DNA of 64,000 nt, from positions 1 to 64,000 of the IMG/VR virus record IMGVR_UViG_3300044701_000569. One strand, 5' to 3'. The notes beneath the pieces are model-generated. The model saw only the letters and a list, made by a program, of their open reading frames with translations. It was not told the DNA's origin and did not search any database. Positions 45,110 through 53,605 of the stretch are shown one piece after another. A program made the translations under genes and the position numbers. How positions within the stretch are numbered: position 1 is the stretch's first letter; every line of letters starts with the position of its first letter. The DNA is from a virus.

Positions 45110-45940
45110 CCGCTTGAGCGGTAATCCTTGTGATATTTCTTCTATAGTAAATTCAGTCCAAGCATAATCATTTAACCATTGTTGTCTGTCAGGCATAGAA
45201 GGATTTTCTATATTTTTTAAATCATGCTCTGCTACATTATAGGCAATACTGTTAGGTCCTACTAGTGCAGGAACTCCGTTAACAATACTTTGTATTCCTG
45301 GGTTTGAACTCCAATTAATTGTAGCCCAAATATTTTTAAAATTCATATCAAAACTATCGTAGGTCCCTGCAAGTTGTTGCGGTGTTTGTCGTAGAACGTT
45401 TTTAAATTCTTTTTCAATATCAGGCAGTGGACACCTAGGATGTGGACGTATTATTATAGTTTTATTAGAATACTGTTGAATTTTATCAACAGTTTGAATG
45501 ATCCAATTACTAACATTAGGCATGTCCTGCCACTGTAGGCTTTTATCGTGCTGTGCGCATATTAATATATAATCGCCCTGTGTTCTCCATGGTAGCAGTG
45601 TTAAACCTAGTTGTTCTGCTCGCTCTTTAGAATTATTAGTAGCATAAGGAAATGCAGCAGAGTTTATACCATTTAATCCAACTTTCCATGTTTCACCTCT
45701 TTGGATGCCGCCTACTTCCAAAATAACAATTGGACGTCCTTCTTTTCTAGCCTTTTCCCATATTGCTTTATTTGATCCCATGCGGCCATGCCAAAGCACA
45801 CTCCATATAACATCAATACAATCGTTACTAGGGGTATTGTCAACACAACTATGACCGAGAGCCATAGCCCCAAACCTAAAAGCATCGAACACTGGTTTAG
45901 AATTAAGCGCACCGTATTGTCTCCATAGATTAAATTTCAT
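45092..45940 (-). CDS. KpsC/KpsS-like capsule/Kdo-transferase-fold protein (1 of 3)
   Basis: 282 aa. Shares a layout with 46769-47701 and 47698-48513: ILICAQHD, WIIQTVDKI, IIIRPHPRC, INWSSNPGIQSIVNGVPALV and IENPSMPDRQQWL. This is the pattern of capsule-synthesis KpsC/KpsS-type proteins, which are beta-Kdo transferases. With kdsA and kdsB in the same genome, Kdo transfer is plausible. AT-rich codons. Overlaps the next glycosyltransferase by 11 nt. Confidence 0.65.
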   Translation of the reverse strand: MKFNLWRQYGALNSKPVFDAFRFGAMALGHSCVDNTPSNDCIDVIWSVLWHGRMGSNKAIWEKARKEGRPIVILEVGGIQRGETWKVGLNGINSAAFPYATNNSKERAEQLGLTLLPWRTQGDYILICAQHDKSLQWQDMPNVSNWIIQTVDKIQQYSNKTIIIRPHPRCPLPDIEKEFKNVLRQTPQQLAGTYDSFDMNFKNIWATINWSSNPGIQSIVNGVPALVGPNSIAYNVAEHDLKNIENPSMPDRQQWLNDYAWTEFTIEEISQGLPLKRLTDYL

Positions 45941-46772
45941 TCCAATAAGATTCTTTTCGATCAGTAATTAAGTCTTTGCGTAAACTTTTACCTGAAGTTT
46001 TACGATCCCCTTTCATGTGATCCATCCATGTTCCTAGTACACTGTTTATCAAAGGATGTCCACCACCACCTGTCTTAGCAGTGTTATTGTATATACCATC
46101 ACTGTAATCTAAAGTGCTGTCTTTAAAGTCTTTGTATTTGTCTAAAAGAAAACCAAATATGTAACTGTCATGCCACTCTTCAAGAGTGAATATGCCATTA
46201 TCAGCATCCTCATACATTTTTTCAAAATCCTGTAAGAAGCTATGGCAAACTGGATGATTTAGATTCATTCCGTAAAATCCGCACTCAGGCCAAGTTTGTG
46301 ATCCTTTGCCTCTGCCTACATAGGTAATGTATTTGTTTTCAGGCAGTAGAGATTTAAACTGTTGATGACTCCACGGACTGTGTATGTAGCTGTCAGCATC
46401 CATCCAAACTATCCAAGATCCTGCACGTTTTTCAAACGCATCAAATACCGCATAGGTCTTGTTAGCAAATCTAACAGCATCCCACTTAAATTCTTTATTC
46501 CAATCTCTAGGTCGACGTTCAGGCCACGGACATGTTCCGTTAGCTTTAGGTACATTTTTCCAACGCTCTTTAAATGCAGAAAGTTTAGGTAATGCGGTAG
46601 CAGAGTCTATTATTGTTATCTGTTCACTGTCAGGATTAATAGGGGTGCAGTTTTCTGTATACGCTAGAAGTTTTATCCGCTTGTCTATATTCTTTGCAAA
46701 GCTGTCTAGGAATCTTTGAGCATAAAGATCAAGACCAGCTTTGTGAAATGTTGTTACTACTGTGATAGTCAT
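45930..46772 (-). CDS. Glycosyltransferase (DxD type)
   Basis: 280 aa from the ATG overlapping the previous stop (ATGA). TVVTTFHKAGLDLYAQRFLD at the start, WIVWMDADSYIHSP with a DxD-type metal motif (about 125-127), HDSYIFGFLL and a late GGGHPLINSVLGTWMDHMKG. Looks like a GT-A transferase of surface glycans. Confidence 0.75.
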   Translation of the reverse strand: MTITVVTTFHKAGLDLYAQRFLDSFAKNIDKRIKLLAYTENCTPINPDSEQITIIDSATALPKLSAFKERWKNVPKANGTCPWPERRPRDWNKEFKWDAVRFANKTYAVFDAFEKRAGSWIVWMDADSYIHSPWSHQQFKSLLPENKYITYVGRGKGSQTWPECGFYGMNLNHPVCHSFLQDFEKMYEDADNGIFTLEEWHDSYIFGFLLDKYKDFKDSTLDYSDGIYNNTAKTGGGGHPLINSVLGTWMDHMKGDRKTSGKSLRKDLITDRKESYWNEI

Positions 46773-47701
46773 TTTATTGCCCACTTTCTAAGGTGACGCC
46801 AGGCAGATCCGTCTTTAAGTTCGTCTAAAGTCCAGTGCATCTGTGCCATACGATGTATCCAAGATTCTCTATCAAAATCTCTAGGATTTTCTATATAAGA
46901 AAAAATAGAATGTGCAACATCTTTTGCTTGGCTGTTGTTTGAATCTGTTAAGAATACTGGAATACCTTCAATAGCTGCAACTACTCCAGGACTTGAGTTA
47001 TGATTAACTACTGCACTTGCTGTTTTAAAATCATCCATAATATTAGCTGAATGTGAAATTATAACATTTTGTAGTCTGTATCTAACTAGATCTCTTTTAT
47101 GATTTAATACATTCTTATCACCAGGATGAAATCTAACCATAATAGGTTTTTGTGTACACTTCTGAATATCTTTAATTGTTTTAATTAGCCACGGCATAAG
47201 AGGTTGATTATTCATACTCCAGCCGCCGTCTCGCTGACAACAAATTAAAATATAACGTCCGTCTTTTTTCCAAGGCTTTAAGTCTATACCTAATCTTTTT
47301 TTAATTAGTTCCCATCTAGCAGGATCAGGATTGCTGTTACAATATTCCCCAGTTGACGGAAAAATTCCATCATAACTATATCTTAAAAATTTTTGAGAAT
47401 TGCCGGGGTCAGCGTATAGAAAAAGATTACTATCTACAATAATAGTTCTTTTTCCTCTACGTGTTTGTGTATTATAAACATCTTGTCTTAACTTTAGGTG
47501 AGGAGCATTTTTCTTATTATCATGCACAAATCCCTGTATAACTCCAACATCAGTATCAATTGGATTGTAGTCACATACTATAGTTCCCTTATCTCCAGCA
47601 GCCCATACACCTTCTATAAAGTTAACAATGATTTGTGGTTTTTCAGGATTGGTGTTACCTGGAGGTATGCCCATTAGATACGCTGCTACATTTAATGTCA
47701 T
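46769..47701 (-). CDS. KpsC/KpsS-like protein (2 of 3)
   Basis: 310 aa. ILICCQRDGGW, LIKTIKDIQKC, IMVRFHPGD, VVNHNSSPGVVAAIEGIPVF and IENPRDFDRESWI match the copy at 45092. The third copy follows by overlap. Three divergent copies suggest successive or alternative sugar transfers. Confidence 0.65.
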   Translation of the reverse strand: MTLNVAAYLMGIPPGNTNPEKPQIIVNFIEGVWAAGDKGTIVCDYNPIDTDVGVIQGFVHDNKKNAPHLKLRQDVYNTQTRRGKRTIIVDSNLFLYADPGNSQKFLRYSYDGIFPSTGEYCNSNPDPARWELIKKRLGIDLKPWKKDGRYILICCQRDGGWSMNNQPLMPWLIKTIKDIQKCTQKPIMVRFHPGDKNVLNHKRDLVRYRLQNVIISHSANIMDDFKTASAVVNHNSSPGVVAAIEGIPVFLTDSNNSQAKDVAHSIFSYIENPRDFDRESWIHRMAQMHWTLDELKDGSAWRHLRKWAIK

Positions 47702-48513
47702 TGTTCACCTTCTTGTAATATTTTCCAAGCAAATCCGCTTTCAAATTCCATGCAGGTAAATTGTGCATAAGAAAGATGAGCAAAGTATGCTTCTGTTTCA
47801 TCCTTAGTAGGTATACGAGGATTTTCTATGTTTGCTAAATTTGTTTCACAAATTAATTGTGCAGAGTTAGGTCCTAGTGTAATAGCAGGTTTACCCTCCA
47901 TTAGCGCCTCAGTAGCTGCTATACTATTGTATGTTACTAGACAATGAACATCATCAGCTAAAGCAGCTTGTATTGTCTTAGTTGTAACTCTTTCAGATCT
48001 TAACGGTTTCATCCGAACATCAATTGGTCGATCAGTATGCTGTTTGATTTCTTTAACAGTCTTTTCCACCCATTCTTCTGCTGTACCTTCATTAAACATG
48101 TTCATTACTTTGTTTGATGGAGGACATACTAAAATTTTAGATCCCTCAGTATACGGTTTAAATTTATAACCAATTTGCTGTAGTCTATCAAACGGACGTT
48201 CTTTTATTGGGCCTATATTCTGTAGATTATTTTTAGTAACTCTATGCCAAGTTTTATGTTTCCAATTTCCAAAATATCCTGTGTCAATTGCATAAAATGT
48301 TCGACCAGCAGCTATACAACTTTTGATTGCTTTTTGACTGCCGCCGCCAAGACCTCTAATAATAAGGATGTTGTCAGTGTTTTCTTCCTTACTCCAATTT
48401 GAAGGTATGCCGCTGGCTCCTGTAATAAATGCTGTTAAAATAGGATCGTAGTCATGTCCTTTTTTTGCGTAGTTAACACTGCCTATAGAATCTAGTGCTG
48501 CTATTTTACCCAT
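47698..48513 (-). CDS. KpsC/KpsS-like protein (3 of 3)
   Basis: 271 aa. ILVCPPSNKV, WVEKTVKEIKQH, IDVRMKP (the usual RPHP replaced), VTYNSIAATEALMEGKPAIT and IENPRIPTKDE. The RPHP to RMKP change may alter or lose activity. Coupled on both sides. Confidence 0.62.
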   Translation of the reverse strand: MGKIAALDSIGSVNYAKKGHDYDPILTAFITGASGIPSNWSKEENTDNILIIRGLGGGSQKAIKSCIAAGRTFYAIDTGYFGNWKHKTWHRVTKNNLQNIGPIKERPFDRLQQIGYKFKPYTEGSKILVCPPSNKVMNMFNEGTAEEWVEKTVKEIKQHTDRPIDVRMKPLRSERVTTKTIQAALADDVHCLVTYNSIAATEALMEGKPAITLGPNSAQLICETNLANIENPRIPTKDETEAYFAHLSYAQFTCMEFESGFAWKILQEGEQ

Positions 48514-49180
48514 TCATCATATCCTGTAGTTCTTTTTTCCATAGTTTGTGAAATTCACAATTACGATAATTCTCAAACCACGGGCCGCCTTCGGTGTAAT
48601 GTAATAATTTAGGTTTTTCTAAATCATCGTATACACCTACCAAATAATTCCACGTATGGTCTAGCTCACCAATTTCTTCATCAGCAAGCCAGCTAAACCT
48701 ATGTAAATATGCTCCATTTATTTCTAAGCTATTAACAAGATCCATGTCTAACTTTTTATTACTAGGATGACTGCAATTAAATAGGACAACACTTGACCAA
48801 TTTTTTCTAGGATAGATTGTTTGCTTTTGGCCATCCATCTTAGTGCCTTCCTTGACCCTATAATCATGCTTGACACACATTACTGCATACTGATCGTCAG
48901 CACAATCAAATAACTCTTTGATGTCAGTTGTAAGTATTATGTCACAGTCTATAAACAGTGCCCATCCTTCAAAGTTTGTAAGTTCAGGTACAAGAAATCT
49001 TGTAAACGTAAACTCTGTACTTGCTAGTTTATCAACTGGACGACTATACCATCCCGCATCTCGTAACTCTTGTTGCTTTAGTGGTCGAACGTCTGCAGAT
49101 GGCTGCTTGCTTAGGATACTGTGCTTGCACACCTGATATGCAATATCTTCTCTTGGATCATAACCAACAAATACTTTCAT
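48506..49180 (-). CDS. Glycosyltransferase (GT8-like)
   Basis: 224 aa. MKVFVGYDPREDIAYQVCKH, LFIDCDIILTTDI with DxD (about 77-79), RKNWSSVVLFNC and HTWNYLVG, matching a phage/bacterial GT group with GT8-like fold. Overlaps both neighbours. Confidence 0.78.
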   Translation of the reverse strand: MKVFVGYDPREDIAYQVCKHSILSKQPSADVRPLKQQELRDAGWYSRPVDKLASTEFTFTRFLVPELTNFEGWALFIDCDIILTTDIKELFDCADDQYAVMCVKHDYRVKEGTKMDGQKQTIYPRKNWSSVVLFNCSHPSNKKLDMDLVNSLEINGAYLHRFSWLADEEIGELDHTWNYLVGVYDDLEKPKLLHYTEGGPWFENYRNCEFHKLWKKELQDMMNG

Positions 49181-49929
49181 TGATCACGTCTCTCTATATC
49201 TTCTTCAATGCACATTTCGCCGTGTTGTATTTCAAGAATATGACACGGCTTAGTAGTAATATTAAAACCTCTGTGCCATACTTCTTTACCTATGTCGTAG
49301 TCTGTATTTTCGTCAAGTTGTATAGTACACTTTGATCCAAGAAAATCTGTTTCAACTTTACAGGATCCTTTTAAGACATACCAATGTTCTGCTCTTTTAA
49401 AATGTCGTTGCATAGAGAGACTCTTTCCAGGTTCTATAACGAGTTCTTTAACTTTATAACTTTTTTTATCATCTAACACTCGATACCACCCCCAAGGTCT
49501 TGCAGTCTTTGGAGCTTTCCATTCTTCTAATATCCAACTGCTAGAATTTGCTTTATTTTCGCCACCTACTCCAAAAACAAATTCAACATCGTTAAAAATC
49601 ATTTCAGGAATATTGTCTTTGGTTCTATCTCCGCCGTTGGCAAAAATAATTTCATCGTTGGGGTATTTTTCTTTAACTTTGCGAATAGCGTCTATTGCAG
49701 AATTATCACTATCGTCAAATGCGATGACTTCGCCTACCATATGTAGGTTGTCTAGGACTACCATTCTTTCTCGCCAGGGCATGAAAGGTCTTCCTTTTTT
49801 ACGAGTAAGCCATTCATCGGAGTTTAAACCAACAACTACATGATCGCCCAAATGATCAGCGTGATTGAGATAAGAAATATGCCCTGAATGTATAGGATCA
49901 AATCCGCCAGTAACTATTACTATTTTCAT
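49177..49929 (-). CDS. Nucleotidyltransferase-cupin fusion (RfaE2-like + ManC-type cupin)
   Basis: 250 aa. Residues 1-140: cytidylyltransferase-like fold with TGGFDPIHSGHISYLNHA (HxGH) and a WRERMVVLD segment, as in HldE/RfaE2 and glycerol-3-P cytidylyltransferase. Residues 145-245: cupin of the type found at the C-terminus of ManC (RPWGWYRVL, LSMQRHFKRAEHWYVLKGSC, WHRGFN). The fusion suggests making and sensing of a nucleotide sugar. Leaderless-type start: ATAAATA-N5-ATG. Confidence 0.8.
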   Translation of the reverse strand: MKIVIVTGGFDPIHSGHISYLNHADHLGDHVVVGLNSDEWLTRKKGRPFMPWRERMVVLDNLHMVGEVIAFDDSDNSAIDAIRKVKEKYPNDEIIFANGGDRTKDNIPEMIFNDVEFVFGVGGENKANSSSWILEEWKAPKTARPWGWYRVLDDKKSYKVKELVIEPGKSLSMQRHFKRAEHWYVLKGSCKVETDFLGSKCTIQLDENTDYDIGKEVWHRGFNITTKPCHILEIQHGEMCIEEDIERRDQ

Positions 49930-49934
49930 ACATA

Positions 49935-49941
49935 TATTTAT
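49935..49941 (-). promoter_or_regulatory. T4-type late motif ATAAATA 5 nt before an ATG
   Basis: Perfect heptamer on the minus strand, five bases before the fusion gene. Confidence 0.5.
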
Positions 49942-50017
49942 GTGCGCACTTAACTGGCATTGTGCGTTAAGGCAGAAGTTGAATTTGCAGAGTTTATTGT
50001 ATTATTTGATAACTCTT

Positions 50018-50581
50018 TTAAACATTAAGTTCAAACAATCTTGCTTCAATACTATTGGTTTTTTTCTTTTTTGAATAGGTATAATTAAAGGTTTTTATTT
50101 CTTTTAAAAATAATACAGATGATATAGCTTTGCTAACTTCTTCCATATTTGAATCATCTACTAAAATATATCTAATATTATTTTCTTTAGCAATCATAAT
50201 ATCGTTTAAAGCAACTTCATAACTATGGCCGCCATCAATAAAAATTAAATCTGCTTCAGGAAATTTAAATTTATTATTGATAATGTCTTGTCTAAGATCT
50301 AATGTATTATATGTAAAAAAATTGTGTCGATGAACAAATTTCTGTTTAACTAAATCTGCGCCTTCTTGTGTCCTACTATTTCGATTAATATCAAAACTGT
50401 TTATCGAAACGTCATCAAACAGGCTTAAAATAATAGTACTACTATGTCCAACATTAAACCCAATTTCAATTAATTTTTTAAAATTAGTTATATCTTTAAC
50501 AGTAGTCCACAATGATATAATATCTTCTTGCAGTTGCATATGCCCTTCTATAGGCTTAGGTAAAAAACTTGTATCAATCAT
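50018..50581 (-). CDS. Class I SAM methyltransferase (Methyltransf_24-like)
   Basis: 187 aa. SAM motif LIEIGFNVGHSS (about 42-53), acidic residue in SFDINRN, DLIFIDGGHSYEVALND as the motif IV region. The start overlaps the previous stop (ATGA). Probably O-methylates sugars of the same cluster. C-terminus basic (SKKKKTNS). Confidence 0.78.
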   Translation of the reverse strand: MIDTSFLPKPIEGHMQLQEDIISLWTTVKDITNFKKLIEIGFNVGHSSTIILSLFDDVSINSFDINRNSRTQEGADLVKQKFVHRHNFFTYNTLDLRQDIINNKFKFPEADLIFIDGGHSYEVALNDIMIAKENNIRYILVDDSNMEEVSKAISSVLFLKEIKTFNYTYSKKKKTNSIEARLFELNV

Positions 50582-51150
50582 TTTGTCAAATCCCATGTAA
50601 AACTAAAATTCTGTTTTTTAACAGTAACAATGTTTTGATTATCAAACTTAATGTCAACTATACCGTTATTAATCATAACATCATTTGGCATAACGCCGTT
50701 TGTTTGCGAAAAATTTATTAATTTCCTAGCTCCTTGTGGAGACACACAATAGCCTGCACCGCTTGCCCACCATTGACCAATATAAATTGGTTTGGCTTGA
50801 AATCCTATTACAAATTTATAAACATCTTGAAATTCAATTTTAGGAAAAGAAGTATGCACAACAGCATCATGTTCTAAAATACAGATCGGTTCGTTTAATT
50901 CGATTGCTTTTTTCCAAAGATAATAATGACTTAAAAAACATCCTAAAGTTCCGGGCCTTAAAAAAGATGTTTTACTTTTCTTGTGTTTTAAATTTACAAA
51001 TAAGTTATGTTCTTCAAGTGAAGTATTAATTCCGTTAATACCTTCAAAATAATTTATGTTCCAACCGTAATTTAATGCACTAGAATAGGTTTGTTCAGCC
51101 CACTTAACACTATTTGAGTAATCACTAAGTCTGATAATAAAAGATTTCAT
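50578..51150 (-). CDS. Glycosyltransferase family 25-like (LPS biosynthesis type)
   Basis: 190 aa. GT25 signatures: FLRPGTLGCFLSHYYLWKKA, PICILEHDAVV (metal-binding EHDA in place of EDD) and GAGYCVSPQGARKLI. GT25 enzymes add galactose or similar sugars to LPS. Coupled to both neighbours by 4-nt overlaps. AT-rich codons. Confidence 0.8.
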   Translation of the reverse strand: MKSFIIRLSDYSNSVKWAEQTYSSALNYGWNINYFEGINGINTSLEEHNLFVNLKHKKSKTSFLRPGTLGCFLSHYYLWKKAIELNEPICILEHDAVVHTSFPKIEFQDVYKFVIGFQAKPIYIGQWWASGAGYCVSPQGARKLINFSQTNGVMPNDVMINNGIVDIKFDNQNIVTVKKQNFSFTWDLTK

Positions 51151-51788
51151 AATAAAAATTTTTCATAAAGATAAAGATACTTATCAGACGTCTTTTGATT
51201 TCCTTTTAACGTAAAAAATGCACTTTCTCGTATACTTTTACCATAAGACATCCATACATGAGATAACTCTTTGAAATCGTATCTTTTAGACAACTGATCA
51301 AGAATTATTTGATCTCTACCTATCTGCCATTCTTCTATTGGTTTAGATAATAATTCGCTAGCATAGTCTTTGGCAAACTTAACACTATTAAATGTAACAA
51401 ATCCTGCAAGCCAATGTCCTGCCTTTCTGTGTTTGAGTACATTAATGTTATCAAATATTTCTTGAAATTCGCACTCGTCAAAATCTCTAGTACAGATTGT
51501 ATCAGCATCTAGTGTGATGAAAAAATCTTCGTTAGAAATTTTGTCTGCTACTGCTAAAAATCTTGCTGATTGGAGGTAAGAAATACGAGATTCTTCAGAT
51601 GCAAATTCTCTTGTTTCAAACGAGTAGTTTACATAAGGAAGCCTATCATTTTCATCTGGATTTACTATATGACAATGTAAAGATCCTGCTAACCAAGAGT
51701 TCCTAAGAAATGTAGTTTCTAAAAGAGTCTTACCCCAGTCGTCGTAATATTTTTGATCGCAGGCAATTAAAATATTAAAGTGAGGCAT
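51147..51788 (-). CDS. Glycosyltransferase-like protein (DxD type)
   Basis: 213 aa. FNILIACDQKYYDDWGKTLL, FFITLDADTICTRD with DxD (about 95-97), HWLAGFVTFNSVKF and a C-terminal Tyr-rich end. GT-A-like pattern; donor and acceptor unknown. Overlaps uvsY by 14 nt, which joins the sugar genes to the recombination genes. Confidence 0.68.
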   Translation of the reverse strand: MPHFNILIACDQKYYDDWGKTLLETTFLRNSWLAGSLHCHIVNPDENDRLPYVNYSFETREFASEESRISYLQSARFLAVADKISNEDFFITLDADTICTRDFDECEFQEIFDNINVLKHRKAGHWLAGFVTFNSVKFAKDYASELLSKPIEEWQIGRDQIILDQLSKRYDFKELSHVWMSYGKSIRESAFFTLKGNQKTSDKYLYLYEKFLL

Positions 51789-52230
51789 CTTCCATACCTG
51801 CTACACGTAGTTTGACAATGTTTGTAATCTGCCATTGCTTTTGATCCAGTGCTTTAAGTACACCTAACCATTTATTTCGCATAAGAGCAAATTCATTGAT
51901 AATCTTTTCATAATCAACTACGTCAGCTTCACCGTCTACGTATTTTTCTACGTCACGACTGGACAGAGCTCGTTGATAATTTTCAAGATATTTTTTGAAG
52001 TAAGAACTACGTAGACGTCGTAGTTCTATATTTAGATATTCTAGTACTGCTTCAATTTCTTGAAGCTGATTAAATCGATGTTCAACAAGACCGGGCATGC
52101 TGGCAGCAGCCCGTTCTATGTTTCCTGCTAACTTAACTTCAGAACGAGCTGCTTCCAGCTCGTCTTCAAAGTATTGTATTGCATTTGGAATTTCAGAAAT
52201 ATCTCTCGATACTTTACTGTACCATCCCAT
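51775..52230 (-). CDS. uvsY: Recombination mediator UvsY
   Basis: 151 aa. IPNAIQYFEDELEAARSEVK, LVEHRFNQLQEIEAVLEYLN, YQRALSSRDVEKYVDGEADV and a C-terminus LRVAGMEDASL match UvsY of marine T4-like phages as I recall it. UvsY loads UvsX onto gp32-coated ssDNA. The ATG at 52230 is preferred over the TTG before it. Lies 225 nt downstream of uvsX. Confidence 0.82.
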   Translation of the reverse strand: MGWYSKVSRDISEIPNAIQYFEDELEAARSEVKLAGNIERAAASMPGLVEHRFNQLQEIEAVLEYLNIELRRLRSSYFKKYLENYQRALSSRDVEKYVDGEADVVDYEKIINEFALMRNKWLGVLKALDQKQWQITNIVKLRVAGMEDASL

Positions 52231-52466
52231 CAATAGTCCTCGTCTGGTTCTTCGTCGTAACCGTCACTATAGTCATTTTCTAGATAATAATTAATAGCTT
52301 CGTCAAGTTCATTATCAGTACCAATAACTTCTTCAAGTATTTCGTCACTTACACCATAGTCGGCAAGTAGATCAACGTACTTTTCTGCTACAATATCTAA
52401 CTGCTTCTTGTCGATATACTCTTTAAACATTATCCAAATATCGGCAATTTGACTTTCATTCAACAT
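52230..52466 (-). CDS. Small acidic phage protein between uvsX and uvsY
   Basis: 78 aa, MLNESQIADIWIMFKEYIDK, with an acidic tail (NDYSDGYDEEPDEDY). Overlaps uvsX by 11 nt and uvsY by 1 nt, so it is coupled to both. I recall this gene at the same place in marine T4-like phages; function unknown. Confidence 0.72.
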   Translation of the reverse strand: MLNESQIADIWIMFKEYIDKKQLDIVAEKYVDLLADYGVSDEILEEVIGTDNELDEAINYYLENDYSDGYDEEPDEDY

Positions 52467-53547
52467 CGTGTTCGAGCTCCTCGTTATAGTCATTAGACAC
52501 TAATACAGTGTCAGGGGTATTTACCAAAGTCGACTTTTTATTTGGAAAATCTTCCATGACCATTTCGAGTAGCTCACCGGACCAGTTCTTTCTGTACTCC
52601 AGTGTTTCCTTGCCGCTTGAATCAATATACTTGTAACGATTACCGCTCTTCTCAAGAATTCCCCACTTCTCAAACATGTCAAACAGACCGCTGTATGGAT
52701 CCATGCCTGTTTCATAAGGAATCTTAACCTGTACACCTTCAAAAGGTTTAGCATAGCGTGTCTTCATAACCTTACAGGCTGCACGAATGCCGTTTACTTC
52801 TGAAGTCTTGTTACCGTCCTCGTCTTCCTTGAGCTTGAGCTTCTTCATAGCAACAACAATACTTGATGCGTAAATGAAGCCAGCGCCGCCTGAGATCTTG
52901 TCATCTGGATCAAACATGTCTTGGCTAGCGTAGGTATGATTAGTAACAACCATTCCAACGTTGTGGCTACCAAACATGTTTACACAGTTAGTAACTAAAG
53001 CCTTAAGTGCCTTGGCCTTACGACCCATGTCACCTTTCATGTCGCCTGCTTCAAATTGATTAACTTCAGTTGGGGTCATTAGCATGCCTAACGAGTCAAT
53101 AACAAACAGTACCTTTGGACGATCTTTTTCGTCCATCTCTTTGTAGTCTTTCATAAAGACAGAAATTGTCTTGCCTACATCGTCAATCATTGCCATATTG
53201 AGCTTGAGCAACTTGTCTTCTGAAGTTTCTACATCAAGTGCTTGTAACCAAGATTCGTCCAGCGCATTTTCTGAATCAACCAGCACAACAAAGATACCCT
53301 GTGCTTGTGCGTTGCGTACAATGTTGCCAGAACAGATATAGCTCTTGCCGGAACCAGATTCTCCAGCAAAAACAGAAACCTTGCCCAGCGGAACACCCTT
53401 CCTAAAGTCGCCGCTGATAAGATAGTTAAGGGCATAGTTACCAGTTGAAACCCAATCAGTAGGGTCGTTAAAACCAGCACTCATGCCTGTGATAGATTTT
53501 GTTAGTTGTGTCCTAAATTTAGTAGGATCGAAAGCCTTTACTGCCAC
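52456..53547 (-). CDS. uvsX: RecA-like recombinase UvsX
   Basis: 363 aa. Walker A GESGSGKS (62-69), Walker B VLFVIDSLGML (near 148), DNA-binding loop GMVVTNHTYASQDMF and GGAGFIYASSIVVAMKK. GTG start supported by GGAG 6 nt upstream. Forms filaments for strand exchange and replication restart. The terminator between gp32 and uvsX suggests partly separate expression. Confidence 0.95.
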   Translation of the reverse strand: MAVKAFDPTKFRTQLTKSITGMSAGFNDPTDWVSTGNYALNYLISGDFRKGVPLGKVSVFAGESGSGKSYICSGNIVRNAQAQGIFVVLVDSENALDESWLQALDVETSEDKLLKLNMAMIDDVGKTISVFMKDYKEMDEKDRPKVLFVIDSLGMLMTPTEVNQFEAGDMKGDMGRKAKALKALVTNCVNMFGSHNVGMVVTNHTYASQDMFDPDDKISGGAGFIYASSIVVAMKKLKLKEDEDGNKTSEVNGIRAACKVMKTRYAKPFEGVQVKIPYETGMDPYSGLFDMFEKWGILEKSGNRYKYIDSSGKETLEYRKNWSGELLEMVMEDFPNKKSTLVNTPDTVLVSNDYNEELEHDVE

Positions 53548-53571
53548 TGTAATCTCCTATTAGAAAGTTAG

Positions 53572-53598
53572 AAAGGGGCGACACTGCGCCGCCCCTTT
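53572..53598 (-). terminator. Hairpin terminator after gene 32
   Basis: Minus strand AAAGGGGCG, 9-nt loop, CGCCCCTTT, then CTAAC. Strong stem but a short U tract, so probably partial termination before uvsX. Confidence 0.6.
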
Positions 53599-53605
53599 GA
53601 AGCTA

